The notes: generated from the letters alone by a model not told the origin. Positions 7,367 through 16,294 are shown, counted from the stretch's first letter. The stretch is 34,810 nucleotides of DNA from DASXYG01 sp036502625 (GCA_036502625.1 DASXYG010000010.1:1-34810), one strand, 5' to 3'. Numbers and translations are program-made.

Positions 7367-8642
7367 CCAGCGTGTCGTGCGGTGCGTACGCGGATCGGGG
7401 GACCACCTGCCGCCAGCCGAAGTCCGCGGTGCGCACCCGGCAGGTGCGGACCTGGTCGTAGTGGGCGCGCAGCCAGGCGCGGCGCTCGCCCTCGCTGAGC
7501 CGGCCGAACGCGCGGCCGCCGGCGGTGCGCCGGTCGACCTGGCCGGTCGCCAGCCAGCGCAGGACGAGCCCGGTGGCGGCGGCATCGGCGCCGGGCGCGG
7601 CGCAGGCGGCGGGGTCGGGGATCTGGCGTACGACGCTGGTCATCGCGGTGTCGGCGTAGCCGTGCGCGAGCGCGGGCAGGCGGATCCAGCGGACACCCGG
7701 CCCGGCGACCGCGCCGTTGCCGACGGGGAGCTGCACCAGCCGCTGGAACTCGCCCGGGGTGTGCGAGAGCCGCTCGGCCACGGGCATCGCGGCGATCTCG
7801 AGGTTCTGGAGGGCGCCGCGCATCGCCGGGTGGACGCACACCGTCAGCGGCCAGTCGCGGCAGACGAGGTCGCGCGGCGCCGAGACCGCGAGCGCGCGGC
7901 CGCGGTAGTGGTGGAGCTGGACGACACCGAACGCGGCCAGCGCCACCGCCGCGGCCAGCGGCACGACCAGCCATCGGCGGCCCAGCGTGACCAGCAGGTA
8001 CGCCGCGGCGACCGCGAGCGCGAGCCCGGCGTACCACGCGAGCTGGCCGTGGAAGACGGCCGGGCGCCAGTGCGCGAACACGCTCTCCGGCGGCGCGGAC
8101 GTGGGCGCGAGCAGCCGCCACCACACGCCGCGCCGCGCGAGCATCCAGGCGTCCGCGGCGTACGCGAGCAGCGCCGCGGCGGGCGCGGTCAGCGGCGAGC
8201 GCAGTAGCGAGCCGGCGGCGTAGCCGATCACGACGTGCAGCAGGAGCGCGGCCAGCCCGGCGAGGATGCCGCTGAGCACGAGGTGGCCCGAGGTGTCGTG
8301 CCACAGGGTCTTGGCGGCGACGCCGATGGCCAGCGCGGTGTACGACGCGGCGGCGATGGCGCAGGCGCGGACGAGCCCGGCGCCGCGCCGCTCGGGCGTC
8401 CGGCCCGCGGCGATGAGCGCGGCCAGCCCGGCCGCCAGCGGCCCGGTGACGCGGACGGACGCGACCAGCGCGCCGACGGCGTTGTCCCAGTATGCGATGC
8501 CGGGGATGAGGTCACGCCACGCGGTTATCAGACCGCAGACGGTGAGCAGGGCGGCGGCGGCGACGGCCGGCCACGGGGCGCGTACGAGCCCGGTGGCCGG
8601 CATTCGGCGCGGCTCAACGGCGAGCGCCGGACGCGCACCCAC
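7359..8642 (-). CDS. Multi-spanning membrane protein, function unknown
   Basis: This is a 427-residue protein with about seven hydrophobic segments in the first 240 residues (near 24-42, 55-80, 92-112, 119-145, 152-168, 200-220 and 223-242). A soluble region of ~185 residues follows, starting with LVCRDWPLTVCVHPAM (259-274), which holds two Cys. I do not recognise the family with confidence. The layout recalls actinobacterial membrane proteins seen near ABC transporters, but no ATPase lies beside it here. The start is uncertain: GTG 8642 has only a weak GGGGGAT upstream, and ATG 8603 would remove 13 non-membrane residues. The gene converges on meaB and is divergent from the MarR gene. Confidence 0.7.
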   Translation of the reverse strand: MGARPALAVEPRRMPATGLVRAPWPAVAAAALLTVCGLITAWRDLIPGIAYWDNAVGALVASVRVTGPLAAGLAALIAAGRTPERRGAGLVRACAIAAASYTALAIGVAAKTLWHDTSGHLVLSGILAGLAALLLHVVIGYAAGSLLRSPLTAPAAALLAYAADAWMLARRGVWWRLLAPTSAPPESVFAHWRPAVFHGQLAWYAGLALAVAAAYLLVTLGRRWLVVPLAAAVALAAFGVVQLHHYRGRALAVSAPRDLVCRDWPLTVCVHPAMRGALQNLEIAAMPVAERLSHTPGEFQRLVQLPVGNGAVAGPGVRWIRLPALAHGYADTAMTSVVRQIPDPAACAAPGADAAATGLVLRWLATGQVDRRTAGGRAFGRLSEGERRAWLRAHYDQVRTCRVRTADFGWRQVVPRSAYAPHDTLAG

Positions 8643-8668
8643 GCCTCATCCCAATCCCCCGATCAGAT

Positions 8669-8683
8669 GACCCGTGGCGGGTC
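8669..8683. promoter_or_regulatory. Small inverted repeat in divergent promoter region
   Basis: GACCCG-TGG-CGGGTC is a perfect 6-bp-arm palindrome between the membrane-protein gene and the MarR gene. A second perfect one, ACACG-AAC-CGTGT, lies at 8764-8776. Either could be a regulator site or a hairpin; the sequence does not show which. Confidence 0.3.
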
Positions 8684-8725
8684 GTTCTCGTCGATCACCA
8701 CGGCGGCGGCCTGTGTGCCGATGCG

Positions 8726-8731
8726 ATCATA
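8726..8731 (-). promoter_or_regulatory. -10-like box toward the membrane-protein gene
   Basis: TATGAT on the minus strand is a near-consensus -10 in a locally A/T-richer patch, 84 bases before GTG 8642. I could not find a good -35 at 16-18 bases. Confidence 0.3.
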
Positions 8732-8856
8732 ACTTGGCATTGGCTTTGCTTCCGGTTTCTCGAACACGAACCGTGTCGGGCCGTTGGCAACCCGCAGGCA
8801 ACGAGCGGCCCGCATTCGGGCAAGGGCGCGGTATGCCGCCGCCGCTGACTACGCGC

Positions 8857-8862
8857 TACGGT
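8857..8862 (+). promoter_or_regulatory. -10 box, likely leaderless MarR start
   Basis: TACGGT ends 6 bases before GTG 8869, the spacing expected if the transcript begins at the start codon. There is no Shine-Dalgarno. The box supports GTG 8869 over the upstream ATG 8833. Confidence 0.45.
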
Positions 8863-8868
8863 GTGGCC

Positions 8869-9378
8869 GTGGTACGCCCACTCAACCTTCCCTTTGATCC
8901 GATCGAACGGGCCGCCGAGCTGTGGGAACGCAGGTGGGGCCCGTCTCCGGCGGTGCCCGCGATGGCCGCGGTCACGTCGGTCATGCGCGTGCACGCGATC
9001 CTGCTCGGCGAGATGGACGCGATCCTCCGCCCGTACGGCCTGACCTTCGCGCGGTACGAGGCGCTCGTGCTGCTCACGTTCAGCAGAGAGGGCGCGCTCC
9101 CGCTGCGCAAGATGGGCGAGCGGCTGATGGTGCACCCGACGAGCGTGACCAACGCCGTCGACCGCCTGGAGACCCAGGGCCTGGTGCAACGCCGCCCGAA
9201 CCCGAACGACGGCCGGGGTGTGCTCGCCGAGATCACCGACAAGGGCCGCGACGTCGTGGAGAAGGCGACGAAGGACCTCATGGCCGCGGAGTTCGGCCTC
9301 TCGTCCTACTCCGAGGACCAGCTCAAGGACATGTTCGCCCTGCTGCGCGAGCTCCGCGTCGGCACCGGCGACTTCTGA
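8869..9378 (+). CDS. MarR-family regulator next to icmA
   Basis: This is a 169-residue winged-helix DNA-binding protein. After the N-terminal RPLNLPFDPIERAAELWERRWGP come the dimer helix, the helix-turn-helix LRKMGERLMVHPTSVTNAVDRLE and the wing RRPNPNDGRGVLAEITDKG. I recall a very similar Streptomyces protein that also begins at the PLxLPFDPI segment, which favours the GTG at 8869. ATG 8833 would add 12 residues. Its position just upstream of icmA, with the acyl-CoA genes nearby, suggests control of that metabolism, but the ligand and targets are not shown by the sequence. Confidence 0.85.
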   Translation: MVRPLNLPFDPIERAAELWERRWGPSPAVPAMAAVTSVMRVHAILLGEMDAILRPYGLTFARYEALVLLTFSREGALPLRKMGERLMVHPTSVTNAVDRLETQGLVQRRPNPNDGRGVLAEITDKGRDVVEKATKDLMAAEFGLSSYSEDQLKDMFALLRELRVGTGDF

Positions 9379-9394
9379 GCGCGCGCTCGTCAGT

Positions 9395-9610
9395 TCAGTC
9401 GTCCGCGTCGGCCGCGGTGGCCACGCCCCGGATGGTGGTCCGGTCGTAGCCGGATTCGGCGAACAGCCTGCGGACGTGCGCCAGGATCCGCGCCTTGGGG
9501 CCGGTCGAGGTTCTGGAGGGGTGGCGGCGGTTGGTGGTCGCGGGGGGCGCTGCCGGGGACGGGTCGCGGGATTTAGTTGGACGTCCTAGTATTTCGGGTG
9601 GGGTCACCAC
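9395..9610 (-). pseudogene. Truncated TetR-family regulator remnant
   Basis: The last 39 codons of this 71-codon frame read RTSTGPKARILAHVRRLF (9461-9514), then AESGYDRTTIRGVATAADADD (9395-9460). This is the first half of a TetR helix-turn-helix (compare ARILxAAxxLFAExGYxxTTIRxVAxxAGV in the family). The frame stops right after the second helix, and the next bases downstream are the 3' end of the MarR gene. The recognition helix (normally ...LVHHYF) and the ~130-residue ligand domain are therefore gone. It is oriented divergently from icmA, as a local repressor would be. It is probably a degraded icmA regulator; a functional 71-residue peptide seems unlikely. Confidence 0.65.
9579..9592 (+). 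promoter_or_regulatory. GGACGTCC palindrome beside icmA -10 box
   Basis: GGACGTCC (9579-9586) is a perfect 8-base palindrome in the context AGTTGGACGTCCTAGT. It directly abuts TAGTAT (9587-9592), a -10-like box 35 bases before the icmA start. A repressor bound here would block the promoter. The site lies between icmA and the divergent TetR remnant. Confidence 0.45.
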
Positions 9611-9627
9611 CGCATCCGGAGGGGCGT

Positions 9628-11322
9628 ATGGACGAGTCGGAGATCGAGGCCGGGCGCGCGCGCTGGCGGGAGAGGTACGACGCGGCGCGCAAGCGCGACG
9701 CCGACTTCACCACGTTGTCGGGGGTGGAGGTCGATCCCGTCTACGGGCCGCCGGAGGGCGCCGCCGTGCCCGGGTTCGAGCGGATCGGGTGGCCGGGGGA
9801 GTTCCCGTACACCCGCGGCCTCTATCCCACCGGCTACCGCGGGCGGCCGTGGACGATCCGGCAGTTCGCCGGGTTCGGCAACGCGCAGCAGACCAACGAC
9901 CGCTACAAGATGATCCTCCGCGAGGGCGGCACCGGGCTCTCGGTGGCGTTCGACATGCCGACGCTGATGGGCCGCGACTCCGATGACCCCAAGTCGCTCG
10001 GCGAGGTGGGCCACTGCGGCGTGGCCATCGACTCCGCGGCCGACATGGACGTCCTGTTCGGCGGCATACCGCTCGGCGGCATCACCACCTCGATGACAAT
10101 CAGCGGCCCCGCCGTGCCGGTCTTCTGCATGTACCTCGTGGCGGCCGAGCGGCAGGGCGTCGACCTCGGCACGCTCAACGGCACGCTCCAGACCGACATC
10201 TTCAAGGAGTACATCGCGCAGAAGGAGTGGCTGTTCCCGCCGGAGCCGCACCTCCGCCTGATCGGCGACCTCATGGAGTACTGCGCCCGCGAGATCCCCG
10301 ACTACAAGCCGCTGTCGGTCTCCGGCTACCACATCCGCGAGGCCGGCTCCACGGCCGCGCAGGAGCTGGCGTACACCCTGGCCGACGGGTTCGCGTACGT
10401 CGAGCTCGGCCTGTCGCGCGGCATGGACGTCGACGCGTTCGCGCCCGGCCTGTCGTTCTTCTTCGACGCCCACATCGACTTCTTCGAGGAGATCGCGAAG
10501 TTCCGCGCCGCACGCCGCATCTGGGCGCGCTGGCTGCGCGACCGCTACGGCGCGACGACCGAGAAGGCGCAGTGGCTGCGGTTCCACACGCAGACCGCCG
10601 GGGTGTCGCTGACCGCGCAGCAGCCGTACAACAACGTCGTGCGCACCGCCGTCGAGGCGCTCGCCGCGGTGCTCGGCGGCACGAACTCGCTGCACACCAA
10701 CGCCCTCGACGAGGTGCTCGCGCTGCCGTCGGAGCAGGCGGCGGAGATCGCGCTGCGCACCCAGCAGGTGATCCAGACGGAGACCGGCACGGTCAACGTC
10801 GCCGACCCGCTCGGCGGCTCGTGGTACGTCGAGGCGCTGACCGACCGCATCGAGGATGAGGCCGAGCGGATCTTCGCGCGCATCGAGGAGATGGGCGGCG
10901 GCCGCGACGCGAACCACGCGATCGGGCCGATGACGTCCGGCATCCTGCGCGGCATCGAGGACGGCTGGTTCATGGCGGAGATCGCCGACGCCGCCTTCGA
11001 CTACCAGCGGAAGCTGGAGAAGGGCGACAAGCAGGTCGTCGGGGTGAACGTCGCGACGTCCACCGACGAACAGGAGCTGGAGATCCTGCGCGTCAGCCAC
11101 GAGGTCGAGACCGAGCAGAACGCGGTGCTCGGCGAGCGGCGCACCGGCCGCGACCAGGCGGTGGTCGACGCCGCGCTGGCCGAGATGGTGGCGGCGGCGC
11201 GCGGCGGCGCGAACCTGATCGAGCCGATGCTGGCCGCCGTACGCGCGGAGGCGACGCTCGGCGAGATCTGCGGGGCGCTGCGCGACGAATGGGGCGCCTA
11301 CGCCGAGCCGCCGCGATTCTGA
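9628..11322 (+). CDS. icmA: Isobutyryl-CoA mutase large subunit
   Basis: This 564-residue substrate-binding TIM-barrel subunit belongs to the adenosylcobalamin-dependent acyl-CoA mutases. Two specificity positions are decisive. The residue matching Tyr89 of methylmalonyl-CoA mutase is Phe80 (WTIRQFAGFG), and the one matching Arg207 is Gln198 (KEYIAQKEW). Phe80/Gln198 are the isobutyryl-CoA mutase residues, at the same numbers as in Streptomyces IcmA. The protein ends after the barrel (WGAYAEPPRF) and has no B12-binding DxHxxG domain, so it needs a separate small subunit (IcmB), which is not in this window. It interconverts isobutyryl- and n-butyryl-CoA, linking valine breakdown with butyrate metabolism and polyketide precursors. 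The ATG at 9628 follows GGAGGGG. Confidence 0.9.
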   Translation: MDESEIEAGRARWRERYDAARKRDADFTTLSGVEVDPVYGPPEGAAVPGFERIGWPGEFPYTRGLYPTGYRGRPWTIRQFAGFGNAQQTNDRYKMILREGGTGLSVAFDMPTLMGRDSDDPKSLGEVGHCGVAIDSAADMDVLFGGIPLGGITTSMTISGPAVPVFCMYLVAAERQGVDLGTLNGTLQTDIFKEYIAQKEWLFPPEPHLRLIGDLMEYCAREIPDYKPLSVSGYHIREAGSTAAQELAYTLADGFAYVELGLSRGMDVDAFAPGLSFFFDAHIDFFEEIAKFRAARRIWARWLRDRYGATTEKAQWLRFHTQTAGVSLTAQQPYNNVVRTAVEALAAVLGGTNSLHTNALDEVLALPSEQAAEIALRTQQVIQTETGTVNVADPLGGSWYVEALTDRIEDEAERIFARIEEMGGGRDANHAIGPMTSGILRGIEDGWFMAEIADAAFDYQRKLEKGDKQVVGVNVATSTDEQELEILRVSHEVETEQNAVLGERRTGRDQAVVDAALAEMVAAARGGANLIEPMLAAVRAEATLGEICGALRDEWGAYAEPPRF

Positions 11323-11338
11323 GTCACCAAGGCGTGAC
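11323..11338. promoter_or_regulatory. Short inverted repeat after icmA
   Basis: GTCAC-CAAGGC-GTGAC begins at the base after the icmA stop codon. With only 5-bp arms it could be a weak terminator or an operator for the next gene. Confidence 0.3.
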
Positions 11339-11405
11339 CTCCTGGAACCGTGGGGACACTGGCGCTCGGCCGCACCGGCGAGCAGGATCGGTATGCGGCA
11401 TGAGG

Positions 11406-11411
11406 CAGGAT
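11406..11411 (+). promoter_or_regulatory. -10-like box before the thioredoxin gene
   Basis: CAGGAT ends 7 bases before ATG 11419. If it is a promoter, the transcript would start at or next to that second ATG, which argues for 11419 over 11410 as the true start. Confidence 0.35.
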
Positions 11412-11418
11412 GGATGAC

Positions 11419-12357
11419 ATGAAGCCCTCGGATTTCTCGATGCACGGCGCGATCGATCTCGGCGCGCGCAAGGCGCAACTTGACCGGGCACAGCAGGGCG
11501 CGACCGCGCGCCCGTCCGGCCAGACGGGCCCGCCGGGCCCGGGCGGCGCCTTTGTGTTCGACGTGACCGAGGAGACCTTCAACGACGAGGTCGTGGAGCG
11601 ATCGCGCACCGTACCGGTGATCCTCGACCTCTGGGCCACGTGGTGTGAGCCGTGCAAGCAGCTCTCCCCGGTGCTGGAGAAGCTGGCGACCGAGGCGAAC
11701 GGCGCGTGGCTCCTCGCGAAGGTCGACGTCGACGCCAACCAGCGGCTCGCGCAGGCGCTGCGGGTGCAGAGCATCCCGACGGTGATGGCGGTCGTGGCCG
11801 GCCAGGTGGTGCCGCTGTTCCAGGGCGCGCTTCCCGAGGAGCAGGTGCGTGAGGGCATCTCCCAGCTCTTCGCGGCGATCCAGCAGCAGGGCCTGATGCC
11901 CGAGGGCGCCGGCCCCGACGACGCCCAGGGCGACGTGCCCGAGGGCGACCCGGCGTACGAAGAGGCGCAGACCGCGCTCGACTCCGGCGACCTCGACGGC
12001 GCCATCGCGGCGTTCAGGTCCGTGCTCGACAAGACGCCCAACGACGAGTACGCCAAGGCCGGGCTCGCGCAGGTGCAGCTCGTGCAGCGGGTGAGCGGCG
12101 TCGACGAGGACGACGCGCGCCGCCAGGCCGGCGACGAACCGAACGACGTGGCCGCGCAGATCCTGGTGGCCGACCTCGACATGTACGGCGGGCGCGTCGA
12201 TGAGGCGTTCGACCGCCTGGTCGGAACCGTGCGCCGCACGCGCGAGGACGACCGCGACCGCGCGCGCCGCCACCTCCTCGACCTGTTCGCGCTGCTGCCC
12301 GCGGGCGACCCCCGGGTCGCGCAGGCGCGCCGCGCCCTGTCCAGCGCGCTGTTCTGA
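11419..12357 (+). CDS. Thioredoxin/TPR protein (YbbN/CnoX-like)
   Basis: This is a 312-residue cytosolic protein (315 from ATG 11410). A Gln/Gly/Pro-rich N-terminal stretch precedes a thioredoxin domain (~45-150) with the active site WATWCEPCK, in which both cysteines are present. Helical TPR-like repeats (~175-310) follow. This is the layout of YbbN/CnoX, a holdase and redox co-chaperone that binds unfolded proteins and cooperates with GroEL. Escherichia coli YbbN lacks a full CxxC, whereas this one keeps it and could be redox-active. A 44-residue membrane peptide gene follows 6 bases after the stop. Confidence 0.87.
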   Translation: MKPSDFSMHGAIDLGARKAQLDRAQQGATARPSGQTGPPGPGGAFVFDVTEETFNDEVVERSRTVPVILDLWATWCEPCKQLSPVLEKLATEANGAWLLAKVDVDANQRLAQALRVQSIPTVMAVVAGQVVPLFQGALPEEQVREGISQLFAAIQQQGLMPEGAGPDDAQGDVPEGDPAYEEAQTALDSGDLDGAIAAFRSVLDKTPNDEYAKAGLAQVQLVQRVSGVDEDDARRQAGDEPNDVAAQILVADLDMYGGRVDEAFDRLVGTVRRTREDDRDRARRHLLDLFALLPAGDPRVAQARRALSSALF

Positions 12358-12363
12358 GCCGCG

Positions 12364-12498
12364 ATGGCCACCTGGATCTGGACCATCTGCGGCGTCATCG
12401 CGATCGCGCTGGCGCCGCCCTTCGCCGTGCGGATCGCCCGCAAGCGGCGGGCCGAGGCCGCGGAGGAGCAGGCCGAGGAGCAGGCCGGAGAGGGCTAG
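12364..12498 (+). CDS. 44-residue single-span membrane peptide
   Basis: ATG 12364 to TAG 12498 encodes 44 residues. The hydrophobic segment TWIWTICGVIAIALAPPFAV (3-22) is followed by the basic stretch RIARKRRAE and an acidic, Glu/Ala-rich tail ending EEQAGEG. It starts 6 bases after the thioredoxin stop, so it is probably read by reinitiation on the same mRNA. Codon choice is fully GC-biased like real genes. The topology is probably N-terminus out with the charged tail in the cytosol. I recognise no family. It is easily missed because of its size. Confidence 0.6.
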   Translation: MATWIWTICGVIAIALAPPFAVRIARKRRAEAAEEQAEEQAGEG

Positions 12499-12513
12499 CG
12501 CCGCGCCCGTGCG

Positions 12514-12966
12514 TCAGGCGATCTTGGTTTCGCGGCGCCGCGGCATGTCGGTGAGCTGCTCCAGCGCGGGCAGCGCCTGGTCGAGCTGGAGCCGCTGCTC
12601 CGGGGTGAGGTCGTTCAGCCGCTCCGCGAGCGCGGCCGTGGTCTCCTCCCGGTTGCGGGCCAGCAGCCGGTGGCCGCGGGCGGTCACCGCGACGCGGCTG
12701 GACCTGGCGTCGCCGGGGTCGGTGCGCCGGTCGAGGTAGCCGCGCTCCTCCAGGACGGAGACCAGGCGGGTCAGCGTCGAGGGCGTGATGCCCTCGGACG
12801 CGGCCAGGTCGCCGAGCCGGACGGGGCCGCAGCGTTCGACGGTGGTGAGGGCGGACAACTGGGTCGGGGTGAGACCGCCGATGCTGTGCCGCCGCAACTC
12901 GCGGGACAGTCGTACGATCACAACACGCAACCGGCCCGCGTCGAGCGTCGTCGGGAGGTCGGTCAT
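12514..12966 (-). CDS. MarR-family transcriptional regulator
   Basis: The 150-residue winged-helix protein has the helix-turn-helix LGDLAASEGITPSTLTRLVSVLEERGYLDR and the wing RRTDPGDARSSRVAVTARG (DxRxxxVxLTxxG signature), flanked by dimerisation helices. The ATG at 12966 has an excellent AAAGGAG ribosome site at 6-7 bases. The imperfect palindrome CCTTTAAGG (12976-12984) overlaps that site and may be an autoregulatory operator. No efflux or detoxification gene lies directly beside it on the same strand, so the targets are unknown. Confidence 0.87.
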   Translation of the reverse strand: MTDLPTTLDAGRLRVVIVRLSRELRRHSIGGLTPTQLSALTTVERCGPVRLGDLAASEGITPSTLTRLVSVLEERGYLDRRTDPGDARSSRVAVTARGHRLLARNREETTAALAERLNDLTPEQRLQLDQALPALEQLTDMPRRRETKIA

Positions 12967-13082
12967 GGCGTGTCTCCTTTAAGGGTAATTCCGGACGCGA
13001 AGCGTCGCGATTAGGGTGGCGGCTGGGTGACGGGCGGGCGGCGCGGCGCGATAGGCGGTAAGACGGTGTGCCGTGGGAACGA

Positions 13083-13110
13083 CCTGAAACACGGCAAAGG
13101 TTCCTGAAAC
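13083..13110. promoter_or_regulatory. Direct repeat CCTGAAAC, 20-base period
   Basis: CCTGAAAC occurs at 13083-13090 and 13103-13110, two helical turns apart. It lies between the divergent MarR gene and the kinase-like gene, in a locally A/T-richer stretch. The spacing suits a dimeric or tandem-bound regulator. Confidence 0.35.
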
Positions 13111-13146
13111 CAAATAATGGTGAGCCCCGACGATGGGATGCCGACC

Positions 13147-13794
13147 ATGCAGGTGATCACGTTGTCCGCGACGTACGGGGCCGGCGGCGCCGCGATCGGT
13201 CCGGCGCTCGCACGCCGGATGGACCTCCCGTTCGTCGACCGCGCGATTCCGGCCGCGGTCGCCGTGGAGATCGACTGCTCGCTGGACGAGGTGCTGGCGC
13301 ATGACGGCCGTACGGAGACCGGCATCGGGCGGATCTTCGCCGGCGCCGCCCGCCTGCCGAGCGTGACCCTCGGCGGCATGGACCTCTACACCCCCGACGC
13401 CACCGGGCGGCTGCTCGACGAGGCCGACTTCGTCGAGCAGACCGAGCGCGTCCTCCGTGAGACGGCGGACCGCCGCGGCGGCGTGATCCTCGGCCGCGCG
13501 GGCGCGTGCGTGCTCGCCGACTTCCCCGGCGCCCTGCACGTACGCCTCGACGGCCCGGCGGAGCGGCGGCTGACCCGCGCGCGCATGGAGTCCGACGAAC
13601 CGGACATCCGGGCGCTGGAGCGGCGGCTGGCCGAGACCGACCGCGCGCGTGCGGCGTACGTCAAGCACTTCTACCGCGCGGACGCCTCCGACGCCCGGCT
13701 CTACCACCTCGTGCTGGACTCCACGGTGCTGCCGGACGCCACGGTCGTGGAGATGATCGCGCTGGCCGCCGAGGGGCGCGCCGGCCACCCGTGA
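13147..13794 (+). CDS. Cytidylate-kinase-like family protein
   Basis: This is a 215-residue P-loop protein. It begins MQVITLSATYGAGGAAIG, the degenerate phosphate loop of the cytidylate-kinase-like family (PF13189), in which YGxGG replaces the usual GxGKS/T. The Lys/Ser of a normal Walker A is absent. GGVILGRAGACVLAD, an Arg-rich lid-like region and a C-terminal helical part fit the family. Real nucleoside-monophosphate kinase activity is unproven for these proteins. The ATG at 13147 matches the family start, with a GGGA at 8 bases. ATG 13138 (three more residues) or 13117 (ten more) are possible. Confidence 0.75.
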   Translation: MQVITLSATYGAGGAAIGPALARRMDLPFVDRAIPAAVAVEIDCSLDEVLAHDGRTETGIGRIFAGAARLPSVTLGGMDLYTPDATGRLLDEADFVEQTERVLRETADRRGGVILGRAGACVLADFPGALHVRLDGPAERRLTRARMESDEPDIRALERRLAETDRARAAYVKHFYRADASDARLYHLVLDSTVLPDATVVEMIALAAEGRAGHP

Positions 13795-13907
13795 TCTTCA
13801 TCTCAAATCGGGCTCGGCGCATCCGGTATCGGCCGGTCCTCGATACGAGCACTGCCGCGGTGGTGGCACGATGACAAACGAGGATCGGACTCGAAGGAGC
13901 TAATACC

Positions 13908-15326
<1,419 letters not shown>

Positions 15327-15332
15327 GCGGGG

Positions 15333-15548
15333 TCAGTCGCGCGGCGCGCGGCGGATGATCGCGATCGCGATGGCCGCGCCGATGAGGGCGCCCGCGCCGG
15401 TCGCGAGCCGGTTGTTCACCGTGTGCGAGCCGGCCGGACCGGAGGGCGCGGGCGTGACGGGTGCGGCGCGCGCGGTGCTGAGCGTCAGGATCGCCAGCGC
15501 GGCCAGCAGCGGCACACAGGCGAGCATGGTCAGCACGCGCGGGCTCAT
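15333..15548 (-). CDS. Small exported membrane protein, unknown
   Basis: This 71-residue protein has a signal peptide or first membrane span (VLTMLACVPLLAALAILTLS), then a Pro/Ser/Gly stretch and a second hydrophobic segment (ATGAGALIGAAIAIAIIRRA) ending in basic residues. GGAGG lies 4 bases before ATG 15548. Together with the GC-biased codons, this makes it a likely real gene although no family is recognised. It ends 6 bases from the malic enzyme stop, tail to tail. Confidence 0.65.
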   Translation of the reverse strand: MSPRVLTMLACVPLLAALAILTLSTARAAPVTPAPSGPAGSHTVNNRLATGAGALIGAAIAIAIIRRAPRD

Positions 15549-15709
15549 CGGGCCTCCGTACGGGATCGCTACGTACAGGCAACGGAACGGAACCTAGCGT
15601 AGTTTTCCGTGGTCGTACGGCAGGGACGGTCGCGTGCCCGGTTACGGCGGCCCGATCGGGTCGCGCACCGATGTGTCATCGGGCGGGGCGGGGCACGATG
15701 ATGGTGGGC

Positions 15710-16294
15710 ATGGACGAGCCCATCCGAGTTGGTCGTCTCCTGGTGGCCACGCCGACCCTCACGGACCCCAACTTCCGGCGGACCGTCGTGCTCGTCGTCG
15801 AGCACGAGGACGACGAGGGCACGCTCGGGGTGGTGCTCAACCGGCCGACCGAACTGCCCGTCGAGCAGGTGCTCGGCGCGTGGTCGGACCTCACGTCCGG
15901 GCCGTCCGTGGTGTTCCAGGGCGGCCCCGTCGCGCTGGACAGCGCGCTCGCGCTCGCCGCCGTCGGAACCGGGCCCGAGGAGGACCAGCCGCTGGCCTGG
16001 CGCGGGCTCGACGGCGTGCCGGCGATGGCGCGGATCGGGCTCGTCGACCTCGACGCGCCGCCGGAGGTGCTGGCCGGGGAGCTGCACGGCGTGCGGGTGT
16101 TCGCCGGATACGCGGGATGGGGCGCGGGCCAGCTCCGCTCGGAGATCGCCGAGGGCGCGTGGTACGTCCTCACCGGCGAGCCCGGCGACCTGTTCGTGGA
16201 CGAGCCCGACCGGCTGTGGAAGGACGTCCTGCGCAGGGCCGGCGGCGAGCTCGCGCTCGTCTCGACGTTCCCCGACGACCCCACCATGAACTGA
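15710..16294 (+). CDS. YqgE/AlgH family protein
   Basis: The 194-residue protein has the UPF0301/DUF179 pattern: GRLLVATPTLTDPNFRRTVVLVVEHEDDEGTLGVVLNRP at the start, GPSVVFQGGPVALDSA, and GYAGWGAGQLRSEIAEGAWYV later on. The family is widespread but its molecular role is unsettled, and the AlgH link to alginate control applies only to pseudomonads. ATG 15710 matches the usual family start. ATG 15698 or 15701 would add three or four residues. DUF3039 follows closely on the same strand, a pairing I recall from streptomycetes. Confidence 0.87.
   Translation: MDEPIRVGRLLVATPTLTDPNFRRTVVLVVEHEDDEGTLGVVLNRPTELPVEQVLGAWSDLTSGPSVVFQGGPVALDSALALAAVGTGPEEDQPLAWRGLDGVPAMARIGLVDLDAPPEVLAGELHGVRVFAGYAGWGAGQLRSEIAEGAWYVLTGEPGDLFVDEPDRLWKDVLRRAGGELALVSTFPDDPTMN

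Noticed and set aside
9628..11322. Methylmalonyl-CoA mutase
   Set aside because: Phe80 and Gln198 replace the diagnostic Tyr and Arg, and there is no B12-binding domain.
9604..12273. Very long minus-strand open frame opposite icmA and the thioredoxin gene
   Set aside because: It is an antisense frame in GC-rich DNA. Its product is Arg/His/Ala-rich with no domain, whereas the plus-strand genes have complete motifs. The same holds for 28273-30888, 6148-8304 and 5591-7585 on the minus strand.
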